From Cantharellus purpuraceus (Eukaryota > Basidiomycota > Agaricomycetes > Cantharellales > Hydnaceae), in NCBI GenBank assembly GCA_025174535.1, contig JALBUN010000001.1, forward strand, positions 434,001-498,000: a stretch of DNA of 64,000 bases. The letters are read 5' to 3'. Positions 54,538 through 64,000 of this stretch are shown piece after piece; position 1 is the stretch's first letter, and each line of letters opens with the position of its first letter. Below the pieces are notes generated by a model. That model ran no database searches. It was not told where the DNA came from and saw nothing but the letters and a program-made list of their open reading frames with translations. A program made the position numbers and the translations under genes.

Positions 54538-56372
54538 ATGTCTGCAGAGCCCAAGAAACAAGAGCGAGATTTTACTCCAGAAGTTGATTTGCTATTACCA
54601 GAGGCAACATCTCTTGCAAAGGTATTCGGTACATCCGCATGCACGCTGCCAAAGGTTAATTTCGAACTTAAAAGGCTGGAAATCTTGACGAAGCTGTAGA
54701 AAAGCTCCTCACTCTCGAAAAGCAAACTCGTAATGTGTGTTCTCTACTGGAAGGTGGTATTGCGATGCTCACTTGATCATTCCGCATAGGCCTCGGATTT
54801 GAAATCTACCACACGTCTAGCGGAGACTCTACTCACTTTCGCACACGAGGCTCGGAGATACAAGTTGCTTACTGCTAATCTAACACTTTTGTCGAAGAAG
54901 CATGGTCAGCTCAAGGGTGTGGTGCAGGCGATGGTGGAGCTTACCATAACATGGCTGGAGGAAATTCGAGTGGGGCAGGGTACTGAGACGTGGCTAGAGG
55001 TTGTACGTGCATTGAGGGAAGTCACTGAGGGAAAGGTATGCTGAGTCCTTGAAAAGAGTAGGATGAAGCGTGCGTAGGCTGATGGTTTGGCTAGATCTTC
55101 TTAGAGACGCCTCGGGCTCGTGTGACGCTCCTCCTCGCACACTACAACGAAGCGCTCTCGAATTCTTCTCCAACACCGATACTCCCCAACCCACAAGAAT
55201 CCCTGCAGACAGCCTCTGACCTCCTTTCGGATCTACAAGTCGAGACATATTCGTCAATGGAGCGGAGAGAGAAGACGGAGTTCTTACTGGAGCAGATGCG
55301 GTTGCTTGTTGGCGTGGCAAAGAATAAGGATGCTGATGCGAAGAGAGCGAAGGAGAGCCGCGAGGTCAGTCAGGAGGGAAAAGGTGCTGGTCTTGTGGAT
55401 GGTGAAGCAGAGTGGGTAAAGGTGAGAGTGGGAGGGCGTAAGGTTAACGAGGCTTTCTTGAAGGAGGAGGCAAATGAGGTGCGCTGTCATCATGTGCTCC
55501 ATCATATATCCGTTCGTGACAATTCCGTGGCGCAGGATCTCAAGTTGAAATTCTATGACCTTATGATCCAATATGCCCTCCACCAGACAGCCTATCTAGA
55601 TGTAGCAAAGCACTATTACAAGATTTGGGAGACTCCGTCGATAAAAGCCGACGAGGCTGGCAAGGGACGCCAGGTTGGTGCCACTATTCTGAGTTTCGAA
55701 TACGTATTGACTGGTGTGGGCTTGCAAGGCACTCGAATACATTGTGTACTACGTCGTTCTTGCACCACACGACAATGAGCAATCTGACATGTTACATCAC
55801 TTGTTTATCGATCCTGCGCTTGCCAAATTGGAGTTACACTAGTAGGTCGTGTTCTTTTTCTCTTTTTGATGTCACGCTCATCTGTGTGTAGTAACCTTGT
55901 AAAATGCTTCACCACGCGAGAGTTGATGCGCTGGCCGGGTATTGAGGGCATTTATGGGCCAACATTGCGGACAACAACTGTATTTGGTGAAGGAGGCGAG
56001 AAGAGGTTGGAAGACTTGCATACGCGAGTCATAGAGCACGTACGTGCTTTTTTGCTATCTCTTGTTGCCTCTGACTGTTCCTAGAATATTCGAGTGATTT
56101 CACATTACTATACTCGCATCCGCCTGCCCCGGCTGCAAACTTTGCTTGATCTATCGCCACAACAAACTGAGGAGACACTCTCGCGGCTGGTCGTTTCGGG
56201 AAGTATATGGGCACGGATCGACCGTCCGGCGGGCGTTGTGAACTTTAGAGAGAAGCGGAGTGCGGAGGATGTGATGAACGAGTGGAGCTCGAACATGAGC
56301 AAGTTACTAGGACTGGTGGAGAAGAGCTGGATGGGTATGAATGCTGCGTTAGCTGCCCAAGCCAGGGGATGA
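54538..56372 (+). CDS. RPN5: 26S proteasome lid subunit Rpn5 (PSMD12)
   Basis: Scaffold subunit of the 19S regulatory particle lid. Spliced exons read MSAEPKKQERDFTPEVDLLL, AGNLDEAVEKLLTLEKQTR, STTRLAETLLTFAHEARRYK, LTLLSKKHGQLKGVVQAMVE, TPRARVTLLLAHYNEA, DLLSDLQVETYSSMERREK, FLLEQMRLLVGVAKNKDA, LKLKFYDLMIQYALHQTAYL, VAKHYYKIWETPSIK, ALEYIVYYVVLAPHDNEQSD. The PCI domain follows (WPGIEGIYGPTLR, NIRVISHYYTRIRLPRLQTL, LSRLVVSGSIWARIDRPAGV, NFREKRSAEDVMNEWSSNMS). TGA is at 56370-56372. About eight short introns are used. It appears intact, of normal length (about 470 residues). It is followed 97 bp later by the next gene on the same strand. Confidence 0.95.
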
Positions 56373-56469
56373 CATGCTCGTAATATATTGGTGTAGTAGT
56401 CGGACTCCGTCGGAGAACGAAAAGTGCAACGCCACGGGAGTAAATTGCAGATCCACCCTGGGCAGAACT

Positions 56470-57758
56470 ATGTCGAACTTCTCTGCCGAATCTTACTTTG
56501 CGACACAGCCAGCGCCTCCTAATTTAGAGGATCTGTTATTTGGTGTGCGGAAATTTATAGACAAGCACTCGCAAGAGGGCAAGCGACTCGTGCTCGTCAC
56601 GGTACGACGCTTTGAGTCATGATGCGCTCTGGGGCTGCTTGTCTCACGTCGTAAGGTTGTAGAGTGGTGGGACTACTGTGCCATTGGAGCTCAATGTGTG
56701 AGAGACGGATAACACCTCTCATTTCATGACAGTAACGAGCCACCGCGTCCAGTGTCCGATTCCTGGATAATTTTAGCGCGGGTGATTGCAGGCACTTCGT
56801 TTTCTTATTACTTTACACTGAACACGAGTGATAGGGACGAGAGGCGCTACCTCTGCAGAATACTTTCTCTCCCATGACTATGCAGTCATATTCATGCACC
56901 GTCAATTCAGTCTGCAGCCTTTCAGTCGTCACTATTCGCATTCCACTAACCCATTTCTGGACTTTTTGGAGTTCGAGGATGGGTCCTCATCGTCGAAAGA
57001 CACATCTCGGATTATAGTCTCACCCAGTCGAGTAGTCCAGCTCTCACAAGTCCTCAGCACGTATAAACAGGTGCAAACTAAGGGGACGCTACACACGCTC
57101 ACATTTGTCACGATCAATGAATACCTTTACCTGCTACGAGCAATATCCCATGAGTTGGATCGAATGAAGAGAAGGGCACTGTACTACCTCGCTGCGGCTG
57201 TTAGCGACTTTTTCTTGCCGACGCAAAGGATGGTCAGTTTGATTCTATCGAGAAAGTCGACGACTTGACCGTTGTTTTCGGTGTCACATTAGTCAGAGCA
57301 CAAGATACAGTCTAGGAAAGGATCTTTGCAAATTGAGATGGATCAAGTTCCGAAGATATTACAACCCATGGTAGATGAATGGACACCTGAGGCATTCATA
57401 GTTAGCTTCAAGGTACAGTTTTTTTTCTCTCGGCGATTTGGTTTCTCCCATAGCTATCCATTCTCCCCCCGTTGTACCAGTACTGATGCCCTCGTAGCTT
57501 GAAACAGATCAAAAACTCTTGATCCCCAAGTCACGCGACGCGCTTGACCGGTATGGACACCAAGTTGTTATTGGTAACGAACTTCATCGACGCAAGTTTG
57601 AGGTCGTGTTCGTTTCTCGTTCCAATGGCTCCAACGACGGGAAGTCGTCGGCTTTTCTCGAGTCGTGGATTCGTCTGCAGGAGGGCCAGACAGAGATTGA
57701 GGACGAAATCGTTCGAGAGTTGGTGAAACGACATGGAGAATGGATTGAATCAAAGTAA
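56470..57758 (+). CDS. Phosphopantothenate-cysteine ligase
   Basis: Second step of coenzyme A synthesis from pantothenate (yeast Cab2 role): joins 4'-phosphopantothenate and cysteine. Exons give MSNFSAESYFATQPAPPNLE, VRKFIDKHSQEGKRLVLVT, SGGTTVPLELN (nucleotide-binding loop), RFLDNFSAG joined to TRGATSAEYFLSHDYAVIF, FMHRQFSLQPFSRHYSH, YYLAAAVSDFFLPTQRM, KGSLQIEMDQVPKILQPM, FIVSFKLETDQKLL, and YGHQVVIGNELHRRKFEVVF, ending HGEWIESK (TAA 57756-57758). About five introns. All family blocks are present, so the gene looks functional. Confidence 0.94.
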
Positions 57759-58555
57759 TCTATTTGCCAGCATACCAAATCTAAATAGGAGAATCTTGTG
57801 GAGTAGTCGAATATATATCCGCTTAGACGATGGTATCCGGAGGATGTACGATTTGCTGCACCCAGATCAATCCGTACGGATGGTATCCAATATATATCAG
57901 GTGGCGTTGTGTGAGAACTGATGATCCTTTCTTACCTACTCTGTATTTACACCTCGACTGTTCAAGTTACATCAGGATCCGGTGCTCACTGCGTCTTGGC
58001 AAATGACTCCACCAGTTTAAGCCAAGCCTCAACCTGTTTACCCTCCAATTCTGATCCATTCTCTGCCTTTGTCGTCTCCTGGCTGCAGCGTTTTATAAGT
58101 GTACGTATTCCTTAGAGGAGTATGATGGTCCAACTCCACCACAGAATACTCTTGTTCCCTAAGGAGGATATGTCTACTCTAGATGGCAGGCCAGGCCCAG
58201 CTACTGCTACCAATTTTGAACACGGCAGGATTTTCCAGCTCCGCAGCCTTCTCCAATCAGTGCCTTTACAGTGAATTGATCAGTCTGGTCCCGAATTTTT
58301 GTCTACAGCCTGCTAAATACAATTTTGTACTATGTTATGGCAAGAGATGGATCACTTTCATGAACTTCTTTGATCCATTACCTTCTGAGCCCAGCTCACC
58401 ACACTGGCTATTATGTAAATAATGATCAGGTGTTGTATCGACTACATGAGGAAGGCCATGAACATATAGAAAGAATAAGTAAACCAGCCAAATATGGCCA
58501 TCAGAGCAGCACTCCTACCAAGCACTCCAACTCACTTCTTGGGACTGCACATACA
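57759..58555. other. No gene supported
   Basis: Short frames only; one at 58183-58422 starts MAGQAQLLLPILNTAG but has no known relatives in my reading. The A+T content rises toward the fold-back element that follows. Confidence 0.45.
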
Positions 58556-59256
58556 TTACAGCAGTTTGCATTATGTAAGGCCAGCGCTTGTTTGAAGAGT
58601 GCAAAGCCCCACATTTGTGAACACAATATCTTGCTCATTTCCCAACCAAATGACACTAAGTAAAGTAGACATAGTATCTGATGTATGATATAGTGGTTAA
58701 TGTAAAAAAATTAGCACAAATATGCCTTGATAAAACTCACATTTTTCTGTTTGATACACTTCTGAACACTTTTGTGCAAGATTTGAAGCATCAGTATGGG
58801 TTTTAAGTTGTTACATATGCTCTTATACATGTCATTTAGTGATTGTTGGTTACCCTTGGGGTGAAAAACAGACACAAGCTTACAGGGTTTCTCATGGTCA
58901 GTTGCCTATGCTTGTCAAAGCCTCTGCCCCCTCTGTGAAGACTTTAGCCTTGGTTGGACTGCATAATGCACCAAATGATATGTATAAGAGCTTATCCAAC
59001 AACTCAGAATTTACACTGATCCTTCAAATCTTGCACAAAGTGTTCAGAAGCACATGCATAAGCAGGAAAATGTGAGTTTTATTGGGGGATATTTCTGTCA
59101 AAAATGTTACATGAAACACTAGATCATATATCAGAGACTATATCTACTTAATTTTGTGTCATTCAGTTGGGAAATAAGCAACACATTGCATTCACAAGTT
59201 TGAGGCTTTGCACTCTTCAAACAAGCACTGGCCTTATATAATGCAAACTGCTGTAA
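58556..59256. mobile_element. Fold-back element with ~283-bp inverted arms
   Basis: The left arm (58556-58838, TTACAGCAGTTTGCATTATG...) and right arm (58973-59256, ...ATGCAAACTGCTGTAA) are imperfect inverted copies around a ~130-bp loop. It has no transposase, so it resembles a MITE/foldback element. Flanks do not show a clear target duplication. Confidence 0.8.
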
Positions 59257-59525
59257 GCAACTGAGGTGTGTCAGCTCCACTTCAAAGTTGTAACTAAGGG
59301 AGTATGTATTTGATGTGTCATGTCACCTGTATGACTGTGATGTTGCAGCACTGAATGAACTTGTTACAAGTTGACATTCCAATCACATCATTCCAAATCT
59401 AGTTCTGATATTCCCTGACAAATCTTCCAATATACTTCCAATACTTCTGACAATGTCCATCACCCAATAATATCCTTATCATTTTACTCAATGACCTGTC
59501 ACATGTCAAATCCACTTTGGGAAGT
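59257..59525. other. Unassigned A+T-rich spacer
   Basis: No coding signal or match to another part of the window was seen. Confidence 0.4.
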
Positions 59526-60663
59526 TGTTACATCCTGTAACACCAAGTCTGAACTCCAGATCTCCATCTCCTTCATCTCCACATCCATCAACTCCACCTC
59601 CGTCAACCCCAAACTCCATTATTGTTCTCTTTATAAGTAGTTTCTTCTTATGGGTTACAACAAACCTCCTTCTTTTATATTGTTTAGTTTTAGTTCAGAC
59701 TTGGGTCTGAACTCCAAACTCCTTTCCATGTTGTACTCCATATCCATCTTATTGTCTTATTGTTTTAGTTTCAGCATTCAATTCTCCACATACTTATATG
59801 GGCTACTCTCTGTCTATTACAGTAGTTCGTATATTGACTAAGATTTGCCCCATTAACTTCTTGGTTGCTAGCTTCTTGTTATGCACTAGGTCCGATTGGT
59901 GATCAGAGGTTGGGTCAGAGGTTGGGTTGGAGTCGGAGAGGGAGTCAGGGTATGTTGTGGGGGTCAGAACAGACTTGGCTTCAGCTTATGTGCTGTGCCC
60001 TCACTAATACCAGTGTCCAAGATTTCGGAGATGGAGTACAACTTAGATAGTTAGGATAGGACTTAGGAGATAGGCGTGATTTGATATTCAAACTGGGGAT
60101 GAGGTCCCCAGTCGGGCAGCTTAAATACATATTTGAAATCTAATCATAATTACTCTGGTGATGGGTCTCCAAGGCCGATGGCCTTACATGAGTATGTCTG
60201 AGTCCAATGGGGATGGATGTCTGGGTTCCTATGGTGATGCTGATGCATCAATTGGAACCAGACATGGGTGGGCGAGATTCAGTGGTGACAATCAGACAGA
60301 TAAATGGAGACATGACGGTTTCCAAATGGAGTATGGATTTCATATGCACAGGGATCTGAGTGGATTGGATGGGGATCTGGGCGTTAATGAAGATAGTCAT
60401 AACACTTCTTGACAAGTACCTTCTTGACAAGTTGAACTCCAGATCCTTGATCCAACTCCATACTCCAACTCCAAAATATTGGACTGACAATCTGAGGGGG
60501 CACAACACACAAGTTGAAGCCAAGTCCACTCAATCCAACTCAATAGTTATTGTCCCCACTCTGTCTCTGGTTGAACTGGAACAGTAAAGTCCCCTCCCTT
60601 TCACCACTAGCAGCTGAACTCTGGTTATTCCCTTTGACCCCCAAGTTTTCCAGCCCCTTAACA
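59526..60663 (+). mobile_element. LTR of family A with an LTR-B inserted
   Basis: Begins TGTTACATCCTG and ends CCCCTTAACA, as in the solo LTR at 21106. Outer flanks (GAAGT, AGGGA) do not match, so it is not a simple solo LTR. It is split by the LTR-B at 59877-60404. Confidence 0.88.
59877..60404 (-). mobile_element. Solo LTR of gypsy-B
   Basis: 528 bp, TGTTATGCACTAGG to ATAGTCATAACA, flanked by exact CTTCT duplications (59872-59876 and 60405-60409) within the family-A LTR. Confidence 0.95.
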
Positions 60664-60718
60664 AGGGATCTGGGTGGATTGGATGGGGATCTGGGCATTA
60701 ATGAATATAGTCATAACA
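60664..60718 (-). repeat. LTR-B end fragment
   Basis: 55 bp ending ATAGTCATAACAG, followed by TATCTCTCCATTAAGG, the same junction as at the 3' LTR of gypsy-B (46510-46530, read in reverse). It marks the end of another degraded gypsy-B copy. Confidence 0.8.
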
Positions 60719-60857
60719 GTATCTCTCCATTAAGGCCAAGCCCCTGAGGCCCCATGTCCATGGATTGAATAGATGAGACAGTTGGGTGCAGTTGGAGTTA
60801 TACTGGGGGTCTGGAGACATATAAAAGGAGGGGCATGTTGAGGTCTTATCCTCAATG

Positions 60858-61660
60858 ATGTCAAATCCTTTTGCAAATATGAGTGTGGCTGAGCTCAAGC
60901 AGTTGCTCCTTGTCTGACAGAAGGAAGAGGAAGAGGAACAGAAGTGGAAGGAGGAGGAGGCAGAGGAATGGAGATGGAAGGAGGAGGAGGCAGTGGAATA
61001 GAGACAGAAGGAGGAGGAGGAGACAGAATGGAGACAGAAGGAGGAGGTGGTGGCAGAACGGAGATGGAAGGAGGAGGAGGAGGAGATGGAATGGAGACAG
61101 AAGGAGGATGAGGAGATGGAACAGAGATGGAAGGAGGAGGAGGTGGCAGAACAGAGATGGAAGGGGGAGGAGGAGATGGAATGGAGATGGAAGGAGAAGG
61201 AGGAGATGGAATGGAGATGGAATGGAGATGGAGGGAGGAGAAGGAAGTGAAGCAGAGGCAGAGGGAGGAAGAGGCAAAGGCAGAGCAAGCATGCAAGGTC
61301 AAGGAACTTATGGCCATGATGGAGGTTGCAAGGCTGAAGGAAGTGGACAAACAGGCACATGAGCTAGAGGCTGCCATGGAGGTAGAGGAGGAGGTGACCA
61401 GGGTGGAAGCAACTAGCCAACTGGGGAGTCCAAGCATGCCAATATGGGCACAGACCCCCAAGGTTGCCATTATCTCAGTCACATGGACAGAGTCAACCCA
61501 TCTGACACCTGCCCCACCAGCAGACTCACCGGTGCATTGGTGACCGTGGCTGTTGTTTGCAGCAGGTGTGGCCAAAGAAGATGATGCGGTGACAAGCCAG
61601 GATGCATCGAGGACGTATATCGAACCACTCTGACAGTCCAACTCTGCCAGTGTCTTTTCA
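60858..61660 (+). pseudogene. Degraded second copy of the gypsy-B antisense ORF
   Basis: Starts MSNPFANMSVAELKQLLLV and has a TGA (60915-60917) at the same codon as the copy at 44718-46389, then KEEEEEQKWKEEEAEE-type repeats with more stops, and VARLKEVDKQAHELEAAMEV, SMPIWAQTPKVAIISVTWTE. It is cut near 61545-61590 by unrelated text. A further piece (EKAEVEADPDMDMELDANVE) reappears at 63001-63160. Confidence 0.8.
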
Positions 61661-61672
61661 TATCAAACTTTT
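61592..61672 (+). other. Unoccupied target site of a rearranged gypsy-B insertion
   Basis: Contains, without interruption, the sequence TGACAAGCCAGGATGCATC ... TATATCGAACCACTCTGACAG. The two halves of this text are separated and partly inverted around gypsy-B LTRs at 36509-36567 and 37236-37269. Confidence 0.75.
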
Positions 61673-62407
61673 AAATAGCACTGCAACTCCCTCTCTACCT
61701 CAGTCTCTAATTCTAGCCATCAATCGTCACTCATGTTTCATTGCCATCGATCATTATCAGCCTTCTATTCACACCGATCCTTTCATCATCATTCACATGG
61801 CTCTCCAACATCTCTTCTAATAATATGTCACACTGGTCTCTGGACACAGAGGACTATCAAAAATATGCCGAGCTCCACAGGCATGTTAAGCCACCTCCAC
61901 ATGTCAAAATACTTCCAAAACTCTTTCAACGTCCAAGATCCCCACCATGTCTCTTATGCCATTGGCGATCCTATATTCTTTCACGATTCCGTTGAACCAT
62001 ATACATTCCTCAGAATTTCACCTCTATATCGTAACACGGATAGAAGAGTTGAACGTGAGGTAGAATTTCAGTCGCCATCGCTGACCTATCCTCCCACTTC
62101 AATCTGACTCAGGTTACATTGTGTCAGGCAAAGGGACCGAATACCCTTGGAATGGGATACCATATGGAGACAGATCACTAAGACAATAAGGAGTATTTGT
62201 TGTGGATGCTGACTGAAGTCCTCATGTGACTCAGGGTCAATTTACCTTCAGAGCCATAGGGAAGATGGTATTGGTGGACATTTCTATTGTTCTTTTATAT
62301 GACTCACCCCTGTTTCATCTTTTAATTCATTCATATATGACTTACTCATCCTTGTTCTATTTTTGGTTCTTTTATTACTCATCACCTCCTATTCTTACAA
62401 AGATTAC
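61673..62407. other. Unassigned; broken ORF
   Basis: A plus frame starting MSHWSLDTEDYQKYAELHRH (about 61824) shifts into another frame (VQDPHHVSYAIGDPIFFHDS) and then to GTEYPWNGIPYGDRSLRQ. It looks like a decayed coding region of a mobile element, but I do not recognise the family. Confidence 0.4.
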
Positions 62408-63000
62408 CCCTATCCATCGTTTCATTTCTCCATGATTTCCCCATTAGTAGTTCAACTTCACATGCTTCATCAGCTGGCTTGATCAGCATTTCTTGCATCA
62501 TATTGCATCATTTGCTCCTCATATTGTGTCGTTGTGCCCTGGGGATTTGTATATAAAAGGGTGCTAGTTTTCGCCTTTGGGATCAATCAACAAGTTTTCA
62601 GCCAACACTCTAAAGTCAAAGTCCACACTCTAAGTCTACGCTCTATGCTCTATATCACAATCCATCATCTCTACACTGAGGCAAAGCACCTTGGTTCAAC
62701 GATCAGATTTCCCTCTGCCACCAAGAGGTTGCATCTCCTGAAACCAGCTTTCGCATACCTCCCAACTGGGCTCCCCATTGTCATCCAGTCATAGAGCACG
62801 ATCAACCATCTGGACCATCCTTTTCGCTCCCCATTCTCCTCCAACCACAGAGCACTATTACACTTTCCTGTTACTCAGTGTTACCCCTACCCCTTGACCC
62901 GATTGTTCTTTGGCATGCTGAACAACTGTGTTACACACCGTCTGTTTGCTAGGACTGTTGCGCGCAGGCTTATAGGATCTATTCCATAAGCAAACCGACA
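62408..63000. repeat. Dispersed repeat R1, second copy
   Basis: About 590 bp similar to 25291-25853 in the same orientation, including TTTGTATATAAAAGGG (near 62545) and the end CCATAAGCAAACCGACA. It is inserted in, or joined to, the degraded antisense-ORF copy. Confidence 0.8.
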
Positions 63001-63160
63001 GCGGCAGAGGTGGAGAAGGCAGAAGTAGAGGCAGACCCTGATATGGACATGGAGCTTGATGCAAATGTGGAGCCTGAGGTGGGTGTGGGTGTCAGGATAG
63101 ATGTGGGGCCTGACCCAACCTCATATCATTACAAGGAGATGACCTGGGTAGATGCAGTTG
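63001..63160 (+). pseudogene. Fragment of the gypsy-B antisense ORF
   Basis: Encodes VEKAEVEADPDMDMELDANV, EPEVGVGVRIDVGPDP and YKEMTWVDAVE, matching the middle of the antisense ORF (MELDANAEPEAGVDVG, YEEMAWVAAV). Confidence 0.8.
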
Positions 63161-63676
63161 AGATGCTTGTTCAGAAATACATCAAATATGTATATACAAC
63201 CCATTTCCTCAAATTTTACATAAAATACTTATATTAAAACATATCTTGATATTTCATACATGATTCTCAAAAATAATTCTTTTTTTTTTTTTCATTTACC
63301 AGTGGCAACTGCTTCAAGGGAATATTCTACTCCCACTACACTTAATTTCTTTCACTCATCCTTTCTTATACTATACTGGTCAAATAATCTAATGTACCTT
63401 GAATCCTCACCTGGTATTTGTATATCTAACTATTCTATATTATACCAATAATATTAATATATACATTACTGTTATATTCATATAAATAATTATATTCATC
63501 CATAACAAACATCTTATCATTTAAAGTTTATTAAAATATGAAATATATATTTATATTTATAAAAATATAAGATATCCAAAAAAAATTCAGATATCCAAAA
63601 TCTTTAAAGATATCCAGATTGTAACTCCCTATTTTTATTATCATTATTAAAATTCTGATGTATATCTCATATATTT
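63161..63676 (-). repeat. Solo, diverged copy of the element D terminal repeat
   Basis: In reverse complement it matches the 572-bp repeat from its TTCTGAATAAGC end to GATATACATCAG, at clearly lower identity, and lacks the last ~40 bp. No element-D genes adjoin it. Confidence 0.8.
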
Positions 63677-63691
63677 GTTAAATGCTGGAAT

Positions 63692-64000
63692 GCTATTAGG
63701 TTTCAATGGAGTAACCAGAGTTTGGATGCTAGTGATGAAGGGGAGGGGACTTTACTGTTCCAGTTCAACTGGAGACAGAGTGGGGACAACAACTATTGAG
63801 TTGGATTGAGTGGACTTGGCTTCAACTTGTGTGTTGTGCCCCCTCGGATCATCAGTCCAATATTTTGGAGTTTGGAGCATGGAGTTGGATCAAGGATCCA
63901 GAGTTTGACTTGTCAAGAAGGTACTTGTCAAGAAGCTAGCAACCAAGAAGTTGATGGGGAAAATTTGGTCGATATACGAACTACTGTAATAGACAGAGAG
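63692..64000 (-). repeat. LTR of family A, cut by the window edge
   Basis: Matches the minus-oriented LTR-A from TAGG-TTTCAATGGAGTAACC to the end of the window (GTAATAGACAGAGAG). Confidence 0.88.

Noticed and set aside
57733..57921. Possible extra exon after the phosphopantothenate-cysteine ligase stop
   Set aside because: The ligase ends normally at 57758 with the family's usual length, and the following frame has no known match.
60698..61641. Minus-strand Ser/Phe/His-rich ORF opposite the degraded antisense-ORF copy
   Set aside because: Same artefact: the reverse of the KEEEE-coding repeat.

Overview
The window is fungal nuclear DNA, most likely from a mushroom-forming basidiomycete (Agaricomycetes). 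The evidence is many short introns (about 45-60 bp) with GT..AG ends, genes packed 100-200 bp apart, a multi-pass membrane protein type typical of Agaricomycetes, and Ty3/gypsy chromoviruses. No taxon can be named from sequence alone. Three compartments are visible: GC-rich gene-dense DNA (about 1-16 kb), an AT-rich, CpG-poor nest of transposable elements (about 19-53 kb and 58-64 kb), and a small gene island (about 54.5-57.8 kb).

Left gene block: NAD-dependent glycerol-3-phosphate dehydrogenase (minus strand) is divergent from a SED5/syntaxin-5 t-SNARE, followed by GDP-L-fucose synthase and a large ankyrin + CCCH zinc-finger protein (plus strand). A low-complexity 3' region, a weak hypothetical gene, an F-box protein gene and a decayed inositol polyphosphate 5-phosphatase follow.

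TE nest: a 2,438-bp inverted repeat (16894-19331 and 49452-51889), carrying a gene for a multi-pass membrane protein, brackets about 30 kb of nested elements. From left to right this holds: the 3' half of a minus-strand gypsy element ('gypsy-A'); inside its RT, a second minus-strand element ('gypsy-B', 21745-34126, target duplication CCGGA/CTGGA); inside that, a 7.8-kb element ('element D', 22959-30772) with 572-bp direct terminal repeats; the 5' half of gypsy-A; a rearranged pair of gypsy-B LTRs; and a plus-strand gypsy-B copy (37270-47069) with gag, protease, RT, RNase H, integrase, chromodomain and an antisense ORF, itself hit by two long LTRs of another family ('LTR-C'). Several insertions are bounded by 5-bp target duplications, so their relative order can be read.

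Element D is the most unusual object. It encodes a DDE transposase of DDE_Tnp_4/PIF-Harbinger character that appears to carry a C-terminal chromodomain, plus a coiled-coil protein with an acidic SDSDSDQ repeat, several small ORFs, a divergently transcribed 216-aa ORF and a small protein with one membrane span. The transposase reading frame has two breaks, both in A-runs.

Right part: a partial third copy of the membrane-protein gene, then RPN5 (26S proteasome lid) and phosphopantothenate-cysteine ligase, then more TE debris including a fold-back element, a nested LTR pair, a degraded copy of the gypsy-B antisense ORF and a solo copy of the element-D terminal repeat. Gypsy-B ORFs are broken mainly by CGA-to-TGA changes, which fits cytosine-methylation/RIP-like decay.
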